DNA of 64,000 nucleotides from the NCBI GenBank assembly GCA_016714975.1, contig JADKBR010000001.1, forward strand, positions 496,001-560,000, written 5' to 3'. Position 1 is the first letter of the stretch, and each line of letters starts with the position of its first letter. A program made the position numbers and the translations under genes. The stretch comes from Candidatus Dechloromonas phosphorivorans (GTDB taxonomy: Bacteria > Pseudomonadota > Gammaproteobacteria > Burkholderiales > Rhodocyclaceae). Positions 41,248-49,959 of the stretch are shown one piece after another. The notes beneath the pieces are model-generated. The model was not told the DNA's origin, did not search any database, and worked only from the letters and a program-made list of their open reading frames with translations.

Positions 41248-42329
41248 CAGGTGCGCCTCCGCTGCCATGGCATTTCCACCACGCTCCGCCTGTAGAACAG
41301 CAACAGCAATGGCAGCGCCATCAGCGCATGGACGGCCCAGACCCCCACCCAGAACGACAGCTTGCCCTGCGCCACCCAGGCCTGACTCAGCGAAATGAGG
41401 TTGCTGTAGATTGCATAGATCAGAATGGCGATCAGCATGTTGGCCGAACGCCCGGCCCGTGGATTCACATAAGACAGGGGAATTGCCATCAGCGCCAGGA
41501 CGATTGCCGACACTGGCAACCCGATCCGCCACAATAACTCGCCGCGTGCCTGATTGCTCTGATCAAGGACCAACTCCGTGATCGGTAGCCGGCTGGGCGA
41601 GCGTTCCGTCGGCTTGGCCTCACCATCCTCAGTCCGTACCTTGTAGCGCTCGAACTCCATGACCTTGAACTCTGGTGTTCCGGGCTCGACCTCGTACCGC
41701 CGGCCTCTCTCGAGAACCACGAAACGGTCGCCGTTGGCCGCAGTTTCGTGATACCCGGTATCGGACATGACGACGCCCAGTTTGCCCTCCTGCAGCGAGG
41801 CGACGAAGACGTTGCCAACCCGGCTCGCATCGTCGGCCAGAGACTCGACAAAATACACGCGCTGGCCGCGCTTGGCCTCGCGGAATGCGCCGGGCGAAAC
41901 CTGCGATACATCGCTGCGCGCGGAAAGTCGCTGCTTGTATTCGGCGGTGTTGTAATTGGCCCAGGGAGACAGGAAGCCAGCGAGAATTGCAATGGCCAGC
42001 AGGATCGGCCAGGAGAACTTCAGCACCGGACCAATCCAGGCGGTCAGGGGCTGGCCGCAGGAGAACCAGACCACCATTTCAGAATCACGGTAGGCACGGG
42101 AAAGAGTCAGCAGAATCGCGACGAACAGCGTCAGCGAAAGCAGTATCGGCATGAAATTCAGGGCCGCAAAACCAAGCAGCGACGCCACGGCTTCGGGTGC
42201 GATGCGCCCCCCGGCCGCATCCTTCAGAAGGCGGATCAACTGCGTAGAGGTCAGGATGGCCAGCAGGGCGACACCGATGCCGGAGGCTGCCTGAGCTAAC
42301 TCGCGCCGGGTGGCGCGCTCGAATATCAT
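41247..42329 (-). CDS. lptF: LPS export ABC transporter permease LptF
   Basis: Partner permease of LptG. The 360 residues start MIFERATRRELAQAASGIGV. The jellyroll domain contains the family motif FREAKRGQRVYFVESLADDA and VVLERGRRYEVEPGTPEFKV. C-terminal helices include LMAIPLSYVNPRAGRSANML. It is divergent from pepA with 71 bp between the starts, the usual pepA/lptFG arrangement. Confidence 0.95.
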   Translation of the reverse strand: MIFERATRRELAQAASGIGVALLAILTSTQLIRLLKDAAGGRIAPEAVASLLGFAALNFMPILLSLTLFVAILLTLSRAYRDSEMVVWFSCGQPLTAWIGPVLKFSWPILLAIAILAGFLSPWANYNTAEYKQRLSARSDVSQVSPGAFREAKRGQRVYFVESLADDASRVGNVFVASLQEGKLGVVMSDTGYHETAANGDRFVVLERGRRYEVEPGTPEFKVMEFERYKVRTEDGEAKPTERSPSRLPITELVLDQSNQARGELLWRIGLPVSAIVLALMAIPLSYVNPRAGRSANMLIAILIYAIYSNLISLSQAWVAQGKLSFWVGVWAVHALMALPLLLLFYRRSVVEMPWQRRRT

Positions 42330-42400
42330 GCTTTGACGAAACCGAAAAAATGCGGGGATAATCCCGCGGGTATTGAGATATCGATGAACTGGAGCAGCGA

Positions 42401-43897
42401 GTGGAATTTAGCATAAAAAGCGGCAGCCCGGAGAAGCTGCGGAGCGCCTGTGTCGTGGCCGGCGTTTTCGAGCCGCGTAGGCTCACCCTGCCCGCCGAGC
42501 TGCTGGACAAAGCTGCCCGCGGCTACATCTCCGATATCATTGGCCGTGGTGACATGGAAGGCAAAACCGGTCGCACGCTGCTGCTGCACAATGTGCCCGG
42601 CACTCTCTGCGGTCGCGTCCTGCTGGTTGGTCTGGGCAAGGAAAAGGAATTTCACGAAAAGGAATTTCTCGGCGCCATCCGCGTCGCGGTCAAGGCCCTC
42701 GACGAGACTGGCGCCATGGACGCCTCTCTGTTCCTGACCGAGCTGCCCGTAGGGAAGCGTAGTCTCGCCTGGCGAGTGCGCCAGATAGCGATGATCGCGC
42801 TGGAAGCCACTTACCGGTTCGACACGTTCAAGAGCAAGAAGGACGAGGTACGTCGCCCGCTGCGCAAACTGACGCTCGCGGTCGACCGGCGCGATGACCG
42901 CGGGTGTGCCGAACAAGGCCTGGCGCAGGGGTTGGCAATTGCCGAGGGAATGGCTACAGCCAGGAATCTCGGCAATTTGCCCCCGAACATTTGCCACCCG
43001 GCCCATGTGGCAGAGCACGCTCAGACGATGGCGCGGGAATTCAACCTCGAATTTGAGGTTCTCGAGCGCGCCGATATGGAAAAGCTCGGCATGCAATCCC
43101 TCCTCGCGGTCGCCGCCGGTTCGCACCAGCCGCCCAAGCTGATCGTTCTTAGCTACCGGGGCGGGGCGACTGGCGCGAAGCCTGTCGTCCTGATCGGCAA
43201 AGGCGTCACTTTCGATACGGGCGGGATCTCTCTCAAACCGGCGGCCGAGATGGACGAGATGAAGTACGACATGTGCGGCGCCGCTGGCGTGCTCGGCACG
43301 CTGCAGGCGGTCGCGCGGCTGAAACTGCCGATCAACCTGACGGTGATCGTGCCAGCGACCGAAAACATGCCCGGCGGTGGTGCCACTCGCCCGGGCGACA
43401 TCGTCACCTCGATGTCCGGGCAGACCATCGAGATTCTCAACACCGATGCCGAGGGCCGGCTGATCCTCTGCGATGCCCTGACCTATGCCGAACGTTTCGA
43501 ACCGGACACCGTCATCGACGTCGCGACGCTGACCGGCGCCTGTGTCGTCGCCTTGGGCGGCGTCGCCAGCGGCCTCTTCGCCAACCGCGACGCGCTGGCC
43601 CGGGAACTGCTCGCTGCCGGCGACGAGGCACACGACCGCGCCTGGCACATGCCGCTGTGGGACGATTATCAGGAGTTGCTGAAAAGCCCGTTCGCCGACA
43701 TGGGCAACATTGGTGGTCGCTGGGCCGGCGCCGTCACGGCTGCCTGTTTCCTGTCACGCTTCACCAAGAAATTCAAGTGGGCCCACCTCGACATCGCCGG
43801 CACCGCCTGGAAATCCGGAGCCGACAAGGGCGCCACGGGACGGCCTGTTGCCCTGCTGACCCACTACTTGCTGCAACGCGCCGGCCAACTCAATTGA
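42401..43897 (+). CDS. pepA: Leucyl aminopeptidase (M17)
   Basis: Hexameric zinc/manganese aminopeptidase; in some species also a DNA-binding recombination factor. The 498 residues have VLIGKGVTFDTGGISLKPAA and the signature NTDAEGRLIL at about 347-356. The start is GTG at 42401, giving MEFSIKSGSPEKL. It overlaps holC by 4 bp, giving the classic pepA-holC-valS order. Confidence 0.97.
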   Translation: MEFSIKSGSPEKLRSACVVAGVFEPRRLTLPAELLDKAARGYISDIIGRGDMEGKTGRTLLLHNVPGTLCGRVLLVGLGKEKEFHEKEFLGAIRVAVKALDETGAMDASLFLTELPVGKRSLAWRVRQIAMIALEATYRFDTFKSKKDEVRRPLRKLTLAVDRRDDRGCAEQGLAQGLAIAEGMATARNLGNLPPNICHPAHVAEHAQTMAREFNLEFEVLERADMEKLGMQSLLAVAAGSHQPPKLIVLSYRGGATGAKPVVLIGKGVTFDTGGISLKPAAEMDEMKYDMCGAAGVLGTLQAVARLKLPINLTVIVPATENMPGGGATRPGDIVTSMSGQTIEILNTDAEGRLILCDALTYAERFEPDTVIDVATLTGACVVALGGVASGLFANRDALARELLAAGDEAHDRAWHMPLWDDYQELLKSPFADMGNIGGRWAGAVTAACFLSRFTKKFKWAHLDIAGTAWKSGADKGATGRPVALLTHYLLQRAGQLN

Positions 43898-44316
43898 CCC
43901 AAGTCTTCTTCTACCATGGGGCGTCCGACAAGATTGCGGCCGCCTGCGCGCTGCTCGGCGGGGCCTATGCGAAGAACAAGCGGATGCTGGTCTATGCACC
44001 AGAGAATGACGTCGCCAGCAACGTCGACCGCATGCTGTGGACGCATTCGGCGCTTGGCTTCGTGCCGCACTGCCGGAGTGACTCCCCGCTCGCGGCTGAA
44101 ACGCCGATCCTGATTACCGACAACCTTGACCAACTGTCGCAGGATGACCGGCTGATGAATCTTAGCCAGGTCGTCCCGCCCGGTTTCTCGCGTTTCCACA
44201 GCCTGATCGAGGTCGTGGGTCAGGAGGAGTCCGACCGTAGCAGCGCCCGCGACCGCGTCAGGTTCTACAAGGATCGCGGTTACGAGGTCCGCTATTTCGA
44301 CCTCGGCGAGCGTTAG
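43894..44316 (+). CDS. holC: DNA polymerase III chi subunit
   Basis: A 140-residue protein, MTQVFFYHGASDKIAAACAL, that links the clamp-loader complex to single-strand binding protein. It has LLGGAYAKNKRMLVYAPEND and ILITDNLDQLSQDDRLMNLS. The start is TTG, overlapping the pepA stop. The longer in-frame region upstream is a shadow of pepA. Confidence 0.93.
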   Translation: MTQVFFYHGASDKIAAACALLGGAYAKNKRMLVYAPENDVASNVDRMLWTHSALGFVPHCRSDSPLAAETPILITDNLDQLSQDDRLMNLSQVVPPGFSRFHSLIEVVGQEESDRSSARDRVRFYKDRGYEVRYFDLGER

Positions 44317-44326
44317 GAGAAGGCTG

Positions 44327-44686
44327 ATGAGCACCCCCATCCTTGCCCGTGCCGACAAATTGATGCGCCGGCGACGTTCGCGAAGCGCCGATTTCGACGA
44401 CGTGCCGGTTCTTGTCGACGCCATCGACCCGGAGACAGACATCCCGCTCCTGGTCGATGCCGAGCCTGCCACCACGGTGCCCGAACCGCACACGAAAATG
44501 GAACCGGCGACAGCGCCAGAGTTTTTTCCCGTGCTTGATCCAGCAATGCTCGACCTGATCGTTAACGAACTGGCGCGGCGCGTTCAGGATCGCTTCGTAG
44601 CCGAACTCCCGGCCATCATCGAGGGCACCGTCCGCGACTTCCTCGCCGAACCCGACATAGTGGCGCTGATCCAGGCACGCGACTGA
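44327..44686 (+). CDS. Small acidic protein between holC and valS, unknown function
   Basis: 119 residues: a basic start, MSTPILARADKLMRRRRSRS, then an acidic, Pro-rich middle with DDVPVLVDAIDPETDIPLLV, and a C-terminal helix, LDLIVNELARRVQDRFVAEL. Proteins of similar layout (possibly DUF2486) are known between holC and valS in betaproteobacteria; that link is from memory of gene order. It is 10 bp after holC with similar codon use. Confidence 0.7.
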   Translation: MSTPILARADKLMRRRRSRSADFDDVPVLVDAIDPETDIPLLVDAEPATTVPEPHTKMEPATAPEFFPVLDPAMLDLIVNELARRVQDRFVAELPAIIEGTVRDFLAEPDIVALIQARD

Positions 44687-44716
44687 GATCGCGGCAAAAG
44701 CGCGGCTGGGCTCCGG

Positions 44717-44722
44717 TATAAT
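44717..44722 (+). promoter_or_regulatory. -10 box upstream of valS
   Basis: A perfect TATAAT lies 29 bp before the valS ATG, just after the preceding gene. The -35 region is weak. Confidence 0.45.
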
Positions 44723-44751
44723 CGCCGGCTTTTCCCTATTTCGACAGATTC

Positions 44752-47592
44752 ATGGAACTCGCCAAAGCCTTCGAGCCTGCGGAGATCGAACGCCGCTGGT
44801 ACCCCGAGTGGGAATCCAGGAATTACTTCGCTGCCAGCGTCGACCGCGGCGCAGTCGACAGTTTCTGCATTCTGCTGCCGCCACCCAATGTTACCGGCAC
44901 GCTGCACATGGGCCATGGCTTCAACCAGACGCTGATGGACGCGCTTACGCGGTATTACCGGATGCGCGGCCACAACACGCTGTGGCAGCCGGGTACCGAC
45001 CATGCCGGCATCGCGACGCAGATCGTCGTCGAGCGCCAGCTGGACGCCCAAGGCGTTTCGCGCCATGACCTCGGCCGCGAGAAGTTCCTGGAAAAGGTCT
45101 GGGAATGGAAGGAATACTCCGGCAACACCATCACCAAACAGATGCGCCGCATGGGCACCAGCCCGGACTGGAAGCGCGAGCGCTTCACGATGGACGCCGG
45201 CCTCAACAAGGTGGTTACCGAAACCTTCGTCCGCCTTTACAACGAAGGCCTGATCTACCGCGGCAAGCGCCTGGTCAACTGGGACCCGGAGCTGCACACC
45301 GCCGTTTCCGACCTCGAAGTCGTGCAGGAGGAAGAAGACGGCTTCATGTGGCACATCCGCTACCCGCTTTCCGACGGTTCTGGGACGTTGACCGTGGCAA
45401 CCACCCGCCCGGAAACCATGCTTGGCGACACCGCCGTGATGGTCCACCCGGAAGACGAGCGCTACAAGCACATGCTCGGCAAGATGGTCAAGCTTCCGCT
45501 GACCGACCGCGAAATCCCGATCATCGCCGACAGCTACGTCGACCTCGAATTCGGCACCGGCTGCGTCAAGGTCACGCCAGCCCACGACTTCAACGACTAC
45601 GCAGTCGGCCAGCGCCATGGCCTGCCGATGATCGCCATCCTCACGCTGGATGCGAAAATCAATGACAATGCCCCGGAAAAGTATCGCGGCCTTGACCGCT
45701 TCGATGCCCGCAAGGCCGTCGTCGCCGACCTGGAAGCGCTCGGCATCCTCGAAAAGACCGACAAGCACAAACTCAAGGTGCCGCGCGGCGACCGGACCGG
45801 CGTCGTCATCGAGCCAATGCTCACGGACCAGTGGTTCGTCGCCATGTCCAAGCCCGGCGGGGACGGCAAGTCGATCACCGAAAAAGCGCTCAACGTCGTC
45901 CATTCCGGCGAGATCAAGTTCTACCCGGAAAACTGGGTCAATACCTACAACCAGTGGCTGAACAACATCCAGGACTGGTGTATTTCGCGCCAACTGTGGT
46001 GGGGCCACCAGATTCCGGCGTGGTACGGCGCCAACGGCGAAATCTTCGTCGCCCGCGACGAGGCTGAGGCACGCGCCGCGGCCGACAAGGCCGGTTACGC
46101 CGGCACGCTGACCCGTGATCCGGACGTTCTCGACACCTGGTACTCGTCGGCGCTGTGGCCGTTTTCGACGCTCGACTGGACCGGCGACGACGCCATTGAC
46201 GCGGTCAACCCGATTTTGCAGCAATATTTGCCTTCCACCGTGCTGGTCACCGGCTTCGACATCATTTTCTTCTGGGTCGCGCGAATGGTCATGATGACCA
46301 GGCACGTCACCGGCAAGATCCCGTTCAGGCACGTCTACGTGCATGGCCTGATCCGCGACGGCGATGGCCAGAAGATGTCCAAGTCCAAGGGCAACGTGCT
46401 CGACCCGATCGACCTGATCGACGGCATCGGCGTCGAGGATCTGGTGCAGAAGCGCACGACCGGGCTGATGAATCCGAAGCAGGCGGAGAACATCGCGAAA
46501 AAGACACGCAAGGAGTTCCCGGAAGGGATCCCCGCCTTCGGCACCGACGCTCTTCGCTTCACCTTCGCCTCGCTGGCCAGCCCCGGTCGCGACATCAAGT
46601 TCGACCTCAACCGCTGCGACGGCTACCGCAATTTCTGCAACAAGCTGTGGAACGCCACCCGCTTCGTGCTGATGAACGTTGCGGGCCACGACCTCGCCCT
46701 CGACCACGAGCAGAGGGCCGGCGGCGTCTGTGTCGTACCCGAAGGCGAAACCCGGCTCAAGTTCAGTTTCGCCGACCGCTGGATCGTCAGCCAGTTGCAG
46801 CGCGTCGAAGCCGAAATCGAGCAGCATTTCGCCGACTACCGCTTTGACCTGCTGGCCCAGGCGATCTACAAATTTGTCTGGGACGAGTTCTGCGACTGGT
46901 ATCTGGAAATCGCCAAGGTCGAGGTCCAGACCGGTGACGACGCCCAGCAGCGCGGCGCGCGGCGGACGCTGGTCCGCGTGCTGGAAGCAGTGCTGCGCCT
47001 CGCCCACCCGCTGATCCCCTTCGTCACCGAGGAACTGTGGCAGACGGTGGCGCCAATCGCCGGGCGCAAGACACACGACTCGATAATGCTCGCCGCCTAC
47101 CCGCGCGCCGACCTGTCGCGCATCGACACCGCTGCAGAAGCCAGGGTCGAACGCCTGAAGGCACTGGCCTACGCCTGCCGCAACCTGCGCGGCGAGATGA
47201 ACGTTTCGCCCGCGCAGCGGATGCCCTTGCTGGTTGCCGGTGGCGGCGCCGACATCGCCGAATTCGCCCCCATCCTGCAGGCACTCGCCAAGGTGTCCGA
47301 AGTGCAGATCGTCGCCGACATCCCGGCCGATGCGATGGCGCCGGTCGCCGTCGTCGGCGAAACGCGGCTGATGCTCAAGGTGGAAATCGACATCGCCGCT
47401 GAGCGCGAGCGTCTGGCCAAGGAGATCGACAAGCTGGAAAAGCAGATCGCTATCGCCCGCAGCAAGCTGGACAACGAAAGCTTCGTCGCCCGCGCCCCAG
47501 CTGCCGTGGTCGATCAGGAAAAGCAGCGCCTGGCCGATTTCACGGCCACGCTGGAACAGATCAAACCCCAGCTTGACCGGCTGGGACACTGA
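44752..47592 (+). CDS. valS: Valyl-tRNA synthetase
   Basis: A 946-residue class I synthetase charging tRNA-Val. The HIGH motif appears as HMGH at 52-55 (NVTGTLHMGHGFNQT) and KMSKS near 540 (GDGQKMSKSKGNVLDP). The editing domain has VATTRPETMLGDTAVMVHPE. The C-terminal coiled coil, ERERLAKEIDKLEKQIAIAR, is typical. Full length. Confidence 0.98.
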   Translation: MELAKAFEPAEIERRWYPEWESRNYFAASVDRGAVDSFCILLPPPNVTGTLHMGHGFNQTLMDALTRYYRMRGHNTLWQPGTDHAGIATQIVVERQLDAQGVSRHDLGREKFLEKVWEWKEYSGNTITKQMRRMGTSPDWKRERFTMDAGLNKVVTETFVRLYNEGLIYRGKRLVNWDPELHTAVSDLEVVQEEEDGFMWHIRYPLSDGSGTLTVATTRPETMLGDTAVMVHPEDERYKHMLGKMVKLPLTDREIPIIADSYVDLEFGTGCVKVTPAHDFNDYAVGQRHGLPMIAILTLDAKINDNAPEKYRGLDRFDARKAVVADLEALGILEKTDKHKLKVPRGDRTGVVIEPMLTDQWFVAMSKPGGDGKSITEKALNVVHSGEIKFYPENWVNTYNQWLNNIQDWCISRQLWWGHQIPAWYGANGEIFVARDEAEARAAADKAGYAGTLTRDPDVLDTWYSSALWPFSTLDWTGDDAIDAVNPILQQYLPSTVLVTGFDIIFFWVARMVMMTRHVTGKIPFRHVYVHGLIRDGDGQKMSKSKGNVLDPIDLIDGIGVEDLVQKRTTGLMNPKQAENIAKKTRKEFPEGIPAFGTDALRFTFASLASPGRDIKFDLNRCDGYRNFCNKLWNATRFVLMNVAGHDLALDHEQRAGGVCVVPEGETRLKFSFADRWIVSQLQRVEAEIEQHFADYRFDLLAQAIYKFVWDEFCDWYLEIAKVEVQTGDDAQQRGARRTLVRVLEAVLRLAHPLIPFVTEELWQTVAPIAGRKTHDSIMLAAYPRADLSRIDTAAEARVERLKALAYACRNLRGEMNVSPAQRMPLLVAGGGADIAEFAPILQALAKVSEVQIVADIPADAMAPVAVVGETRLMLKVEIDIAAERERLAKEIDKLEKQIAIARSKLDNESFVARAPAAVVDQEKQRLADFTATLEQIKPQLDRLGH

Positions 47593-47604
47593 AAAAGGGA
47601 ATTT

Positions 47605-48081
47605 ATGTCCGGCGACCACCGCGGTTTTCTTGCCAAGATCTTCCTGGCCATGATGATCTTCACCGGTCTCGTCTGGGTGTGGACCGTGGCCTTCATCATC
47701 TCTTGGCCGTGGGAGAAAAGCGACGTCTGGAAGCCCGAATTCCGGATCATCGCCGTCTGTGCCAACAACGAGCCCTGCGGCTTCGCTTATCGCGACCTGG
47801 CCAATGCCAAAGCCAAGGGTCTTTATACCTCGCTGACACCGGCCGAGCCAGCTGGCGACCTCGAGGAGGCGCAGAACTGGCTCAAATGGAAAGTGGACAA
47901 TGGAGTTATCGAGGCCAAAGCTTCATCTTGGCACTTCCAGACCACCATCCGCTACAAGGTTGAAGACGGCACCCCGATCCTGATCGAATATCAGGACGTG
48001 GCGGCCAAGGCTTTCTACTTTGGCATTGCGGCAGGCCTCTTCTCGCTGATCGGCCTCTACCTGCGCAGGCTGCGCGGCTGA
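47605..48081 (+). CDS. Two-helix membrane protein, unknown function
   Basis: 158 residues: one N-terminal helix (FLAKIFLAMMIFTGLVWVWT), a periplasmic domain with two cysteines (VCANNEPCGFAYRDLANAKA) and a C-terminal helix, AFYFGIAAGLFSLIGLYLRR. The two cysteines could form a disulphide. It starts 12 bp after valS with GGGAA before the ATG. I do not recognise the family. Confidence 0.7.
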   Translation: MSGDHRGFLAKIFLAMMIFTGLVWVWTVAFIISWPWEKSDVWKPEFRIIAVCANNEPCGFAYRDLANAKAKGLYTSLTPAEPAGDLEEAQNWLKWKVDNGVIEAKASSWHFQTTIRYKVEDGTPILIEYQDVAAKAFYFGIAAGLFSLIGLYLRRLRG

Positions 48082-48083
48082 TT

Positions 48084-48180
48084 CCGCACCCCGAGGATAA
48101 TCCCCCGCAAGGACGCTTGCTTCGCGGCGTCCTGCGGGGTGCGGGGTGCGGTCGACCGCCTGAATTGGCCAATTTTCAGG
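48084..48180. repeat. Stacked extragenic palindromes
   Basis: The 162-bp gap contains a long hairpin (48103-48116 against 48127-48139, one bulge), an outer CCGCACCCC/GGGGTGCGG pair, a 12-bp palindrome GCGGTCGACCGC (48148-48159) and CCTGAATTGG against CCAATTTTCAGG. The decamer TGCGGTCGAC at 48147 begins a stretch similar to that at 2026. Confidence 0.6.
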
Positions 48181-48243
48181 CAGTCGAAACTCTCGCCCGC
48201 CAAAACCATCTGACACGGGTCCCCCTCCCCCACCCGCTCCAAA

Positions 48244-49959
48244 ATGCCCCATAACCTCAGCCTCATCACCACCGTTACCGCAGCCTTCGGGCTGGCGCTG
48301 ATTTTCGGCTTCATGGCCGCGCGCCTGCGCATGCCGCCACTGGTCGGCTACCTGCTGGCCGGCGTCATGATCGGCCCGGCCACCCCCGGCTTCGTCGCCG
48401 ATGTCGATCTCGCCGGGCAACTGGCGGAAATCGGCGTCATGCTGCTGATGTTCGGCGTCGGCCTGCATTTTTCGCTGGAGGACCTGCTAGCGGTCAAGCG
48501 CATCGCCGTTCCTGGCGCCATCGTGCAGATTGCCGTCGCCACGGCCATGGGGATGGGGCTGACCCTGTTCTGGGGCTGGGAACCCGGCGCCGCGCTCGTC
48601 TTCGGCCTGGCGCTGTCAGTCGCCAGTACGGTGGTCCTGTTGCGGGCGCTCGAAGCGCGCGGCGTGCTGGACTCGATCAACGGACGCATTGCCGTCGGCT
48701 GGCTGCTGGTCGAGGATCTGGTCATGGTCCTCGTCCTCGTCCTGCTGCCGCCGCTCGCCGACATGCTGGGGGGACAGCAAGCGGGCACGGCCGCCGGTGT
48801 CTCGGGTGAAATCTGGACCACGCTGGGCCTCACTTTCGCCAAGATTGCCGCGTTCATCGCGCTGATGCTGGTCGTTGGGGGCCGCTTGTTGCCGCGCCTG
48901 CTGTGGCTGGTCGCCAAGACCGGCTCGCGAGAACTATTCACCCTGTGCGTCATCGCCGCCGCGCTCGGCGTCGCCTACGGTTCGGCCCACCTGTTCGGTG
49001 TTTCCTTCGCGCTCGGTGCGTTCTTCGCAGGCATGACGATACGCGGCTCCGAATTCAGCCATCGCGCGGCGGAGGAATCGCTGCCGCTGCGCGACGCGTT
49101 CTCGGTCCTCTTCTTCGTTTCGGTCGGCATGCTGTTCAACCCGCAGATTCTCGTTGACGAACCGGCCAAAGTGCTCGCCGTCACCGCCATCATCATGCTC
49201 GGCAAGACCATCGCCGCGGTCGCCCTCGTCCTCGCCTTCCGCTACCCGCTCAATACGGCGCTGACGGTCGGCGCCAGCCTGGCCCAGATCGGCGAGTTTT
49301 CCTTTATTCTGGCCGGGCTGGGCGCCACCCTCGGCCTGATGCCGCGGGAAGGGCAAAGCCTGCTGCTCGCCGGCGCGCTCCTCTCGATCGCTTGCAACTC
49401 GCTGATTTTCGCCGCCATTGCTCCCCTTCAGGCGTGGCTGCGCGCCAACTCTTCCCTCGCGCGCCGACTCGAGCACCGCGCGGATCCGCTGGCCGAACTG
49501 CCGATGGGTACCGACCAAGCGCAACTCACCGGCGACCGCCCCGCTCATTCAGAAACACCACGTCGAAGATGGCAGAGTCTGCCGGCAGACTGCGCAGCGC
49601 GTCATCGTAGACGCCGCGTTCGCTGGTCTTGTGCCCGCGCAGCGGATCGCCGGAGTCGATGGGAACTGCCGCCAGCCGGGCGTAACGGAGTCGCACGGGT
49701 TCGTCCACCAGCGGGAAACACTGCGCCGCGAAGTCACCGTTCTTCGCCAGCGTCACCCGCACCCGCCAGATTCCGTCCGCCGGCTGCGCGTCAAGGCACC
49801 CGCGAAGGGCGACTTCATCGAGAGCGAAACCAAGCCAATCCGCCGACCGGCGCAGCCGGGACAGATGCCCGGCAAGGAGCGGGTAGTGCCCATTTTCGCG
49901 GCGCAGGGTTTCGATCAATCGCAGCCCGGGGTCACAATCGCACAGAAAATCCGCCTTGA
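48244..49959 (+). CDS. ybaL: KefB/YbaL-type cation:proton antiporter, C-terminal regulatory domain lost
   Basis: The first 430 or so residues form a complete CPA2 antiporter membrane domain: MPHNLSLITTVTAAFGLALI, MPPLVGYLLAGVMIGPATPG, LSVASTVVLLRALEARGVLD and GASLAQIGEFSFILAGLGAT. It is followed by the linker DPLAELPMGTDQAQLTG. YbaL-type proteins then have a TrkA-N (RCK) nucleotide-binding domain. Here, from about 49535, the frame instead reads Arg/Ala/Pro-rich nonsense antisense to pabC, up to the stop at 49957-49959. The gene is therefore truncated at a breakpoint shared with the pabB-pabC pseudogene. Confidence 0.85.
   Translation: MPHNLSLITTVTAAFGLALIFGFMAARLRMPPLVGYLLAGVMIGPATPGFVADVDLAGQLAEIGVMLLMFGVGLHFSLEDLLAVKRIAVPGAIVQIAVATAMGMGLTLFWGWEPGAALVFGLALSVASTVVLLRALEARGVLDSINGRIAVGWLLVEDLVMVLVLVLLPPLADMLGGQQAGTAAGVSGEIWTTLGLTFAKIAAFIALMLVVGGRLLPRLLWLVAKTGSRELFTLCVIAAALGVAYGSAHLFGVSFALGAFFAGMTIRGSEFSHRAAEESLPLRDAFSVLFFVSVGMLFNPQILVDEPAKVLAVTAIIMLGKTIAAVALVLAFRYPLNTALTVGASLAQIGEFSFILAGLGATLGLMPREGQSLLLAGALLSIACNSLIFAAIAPLQAWLRANSSLARRLEHRADPLAELPMGTDQAQLTGDRPAHSETPRRRWQSLPADCAARHRRRRVRWSCARAADRRSRWELPPAGRNGVARVRPPAGNTAPRSHRSSPASPAPARFRPPAARQGTREGRLHRERNQANPPTGAAGTDARQGAGSAHFRGAGFRSIAARGHNRTENPP

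Noticed and set aside
44584..47619. A 1011-codon open frame antisense to valS
   Set aside because: It mirrors valS codon positions, has no domain resemblance and is a shadow frame typical of high-GC genes.
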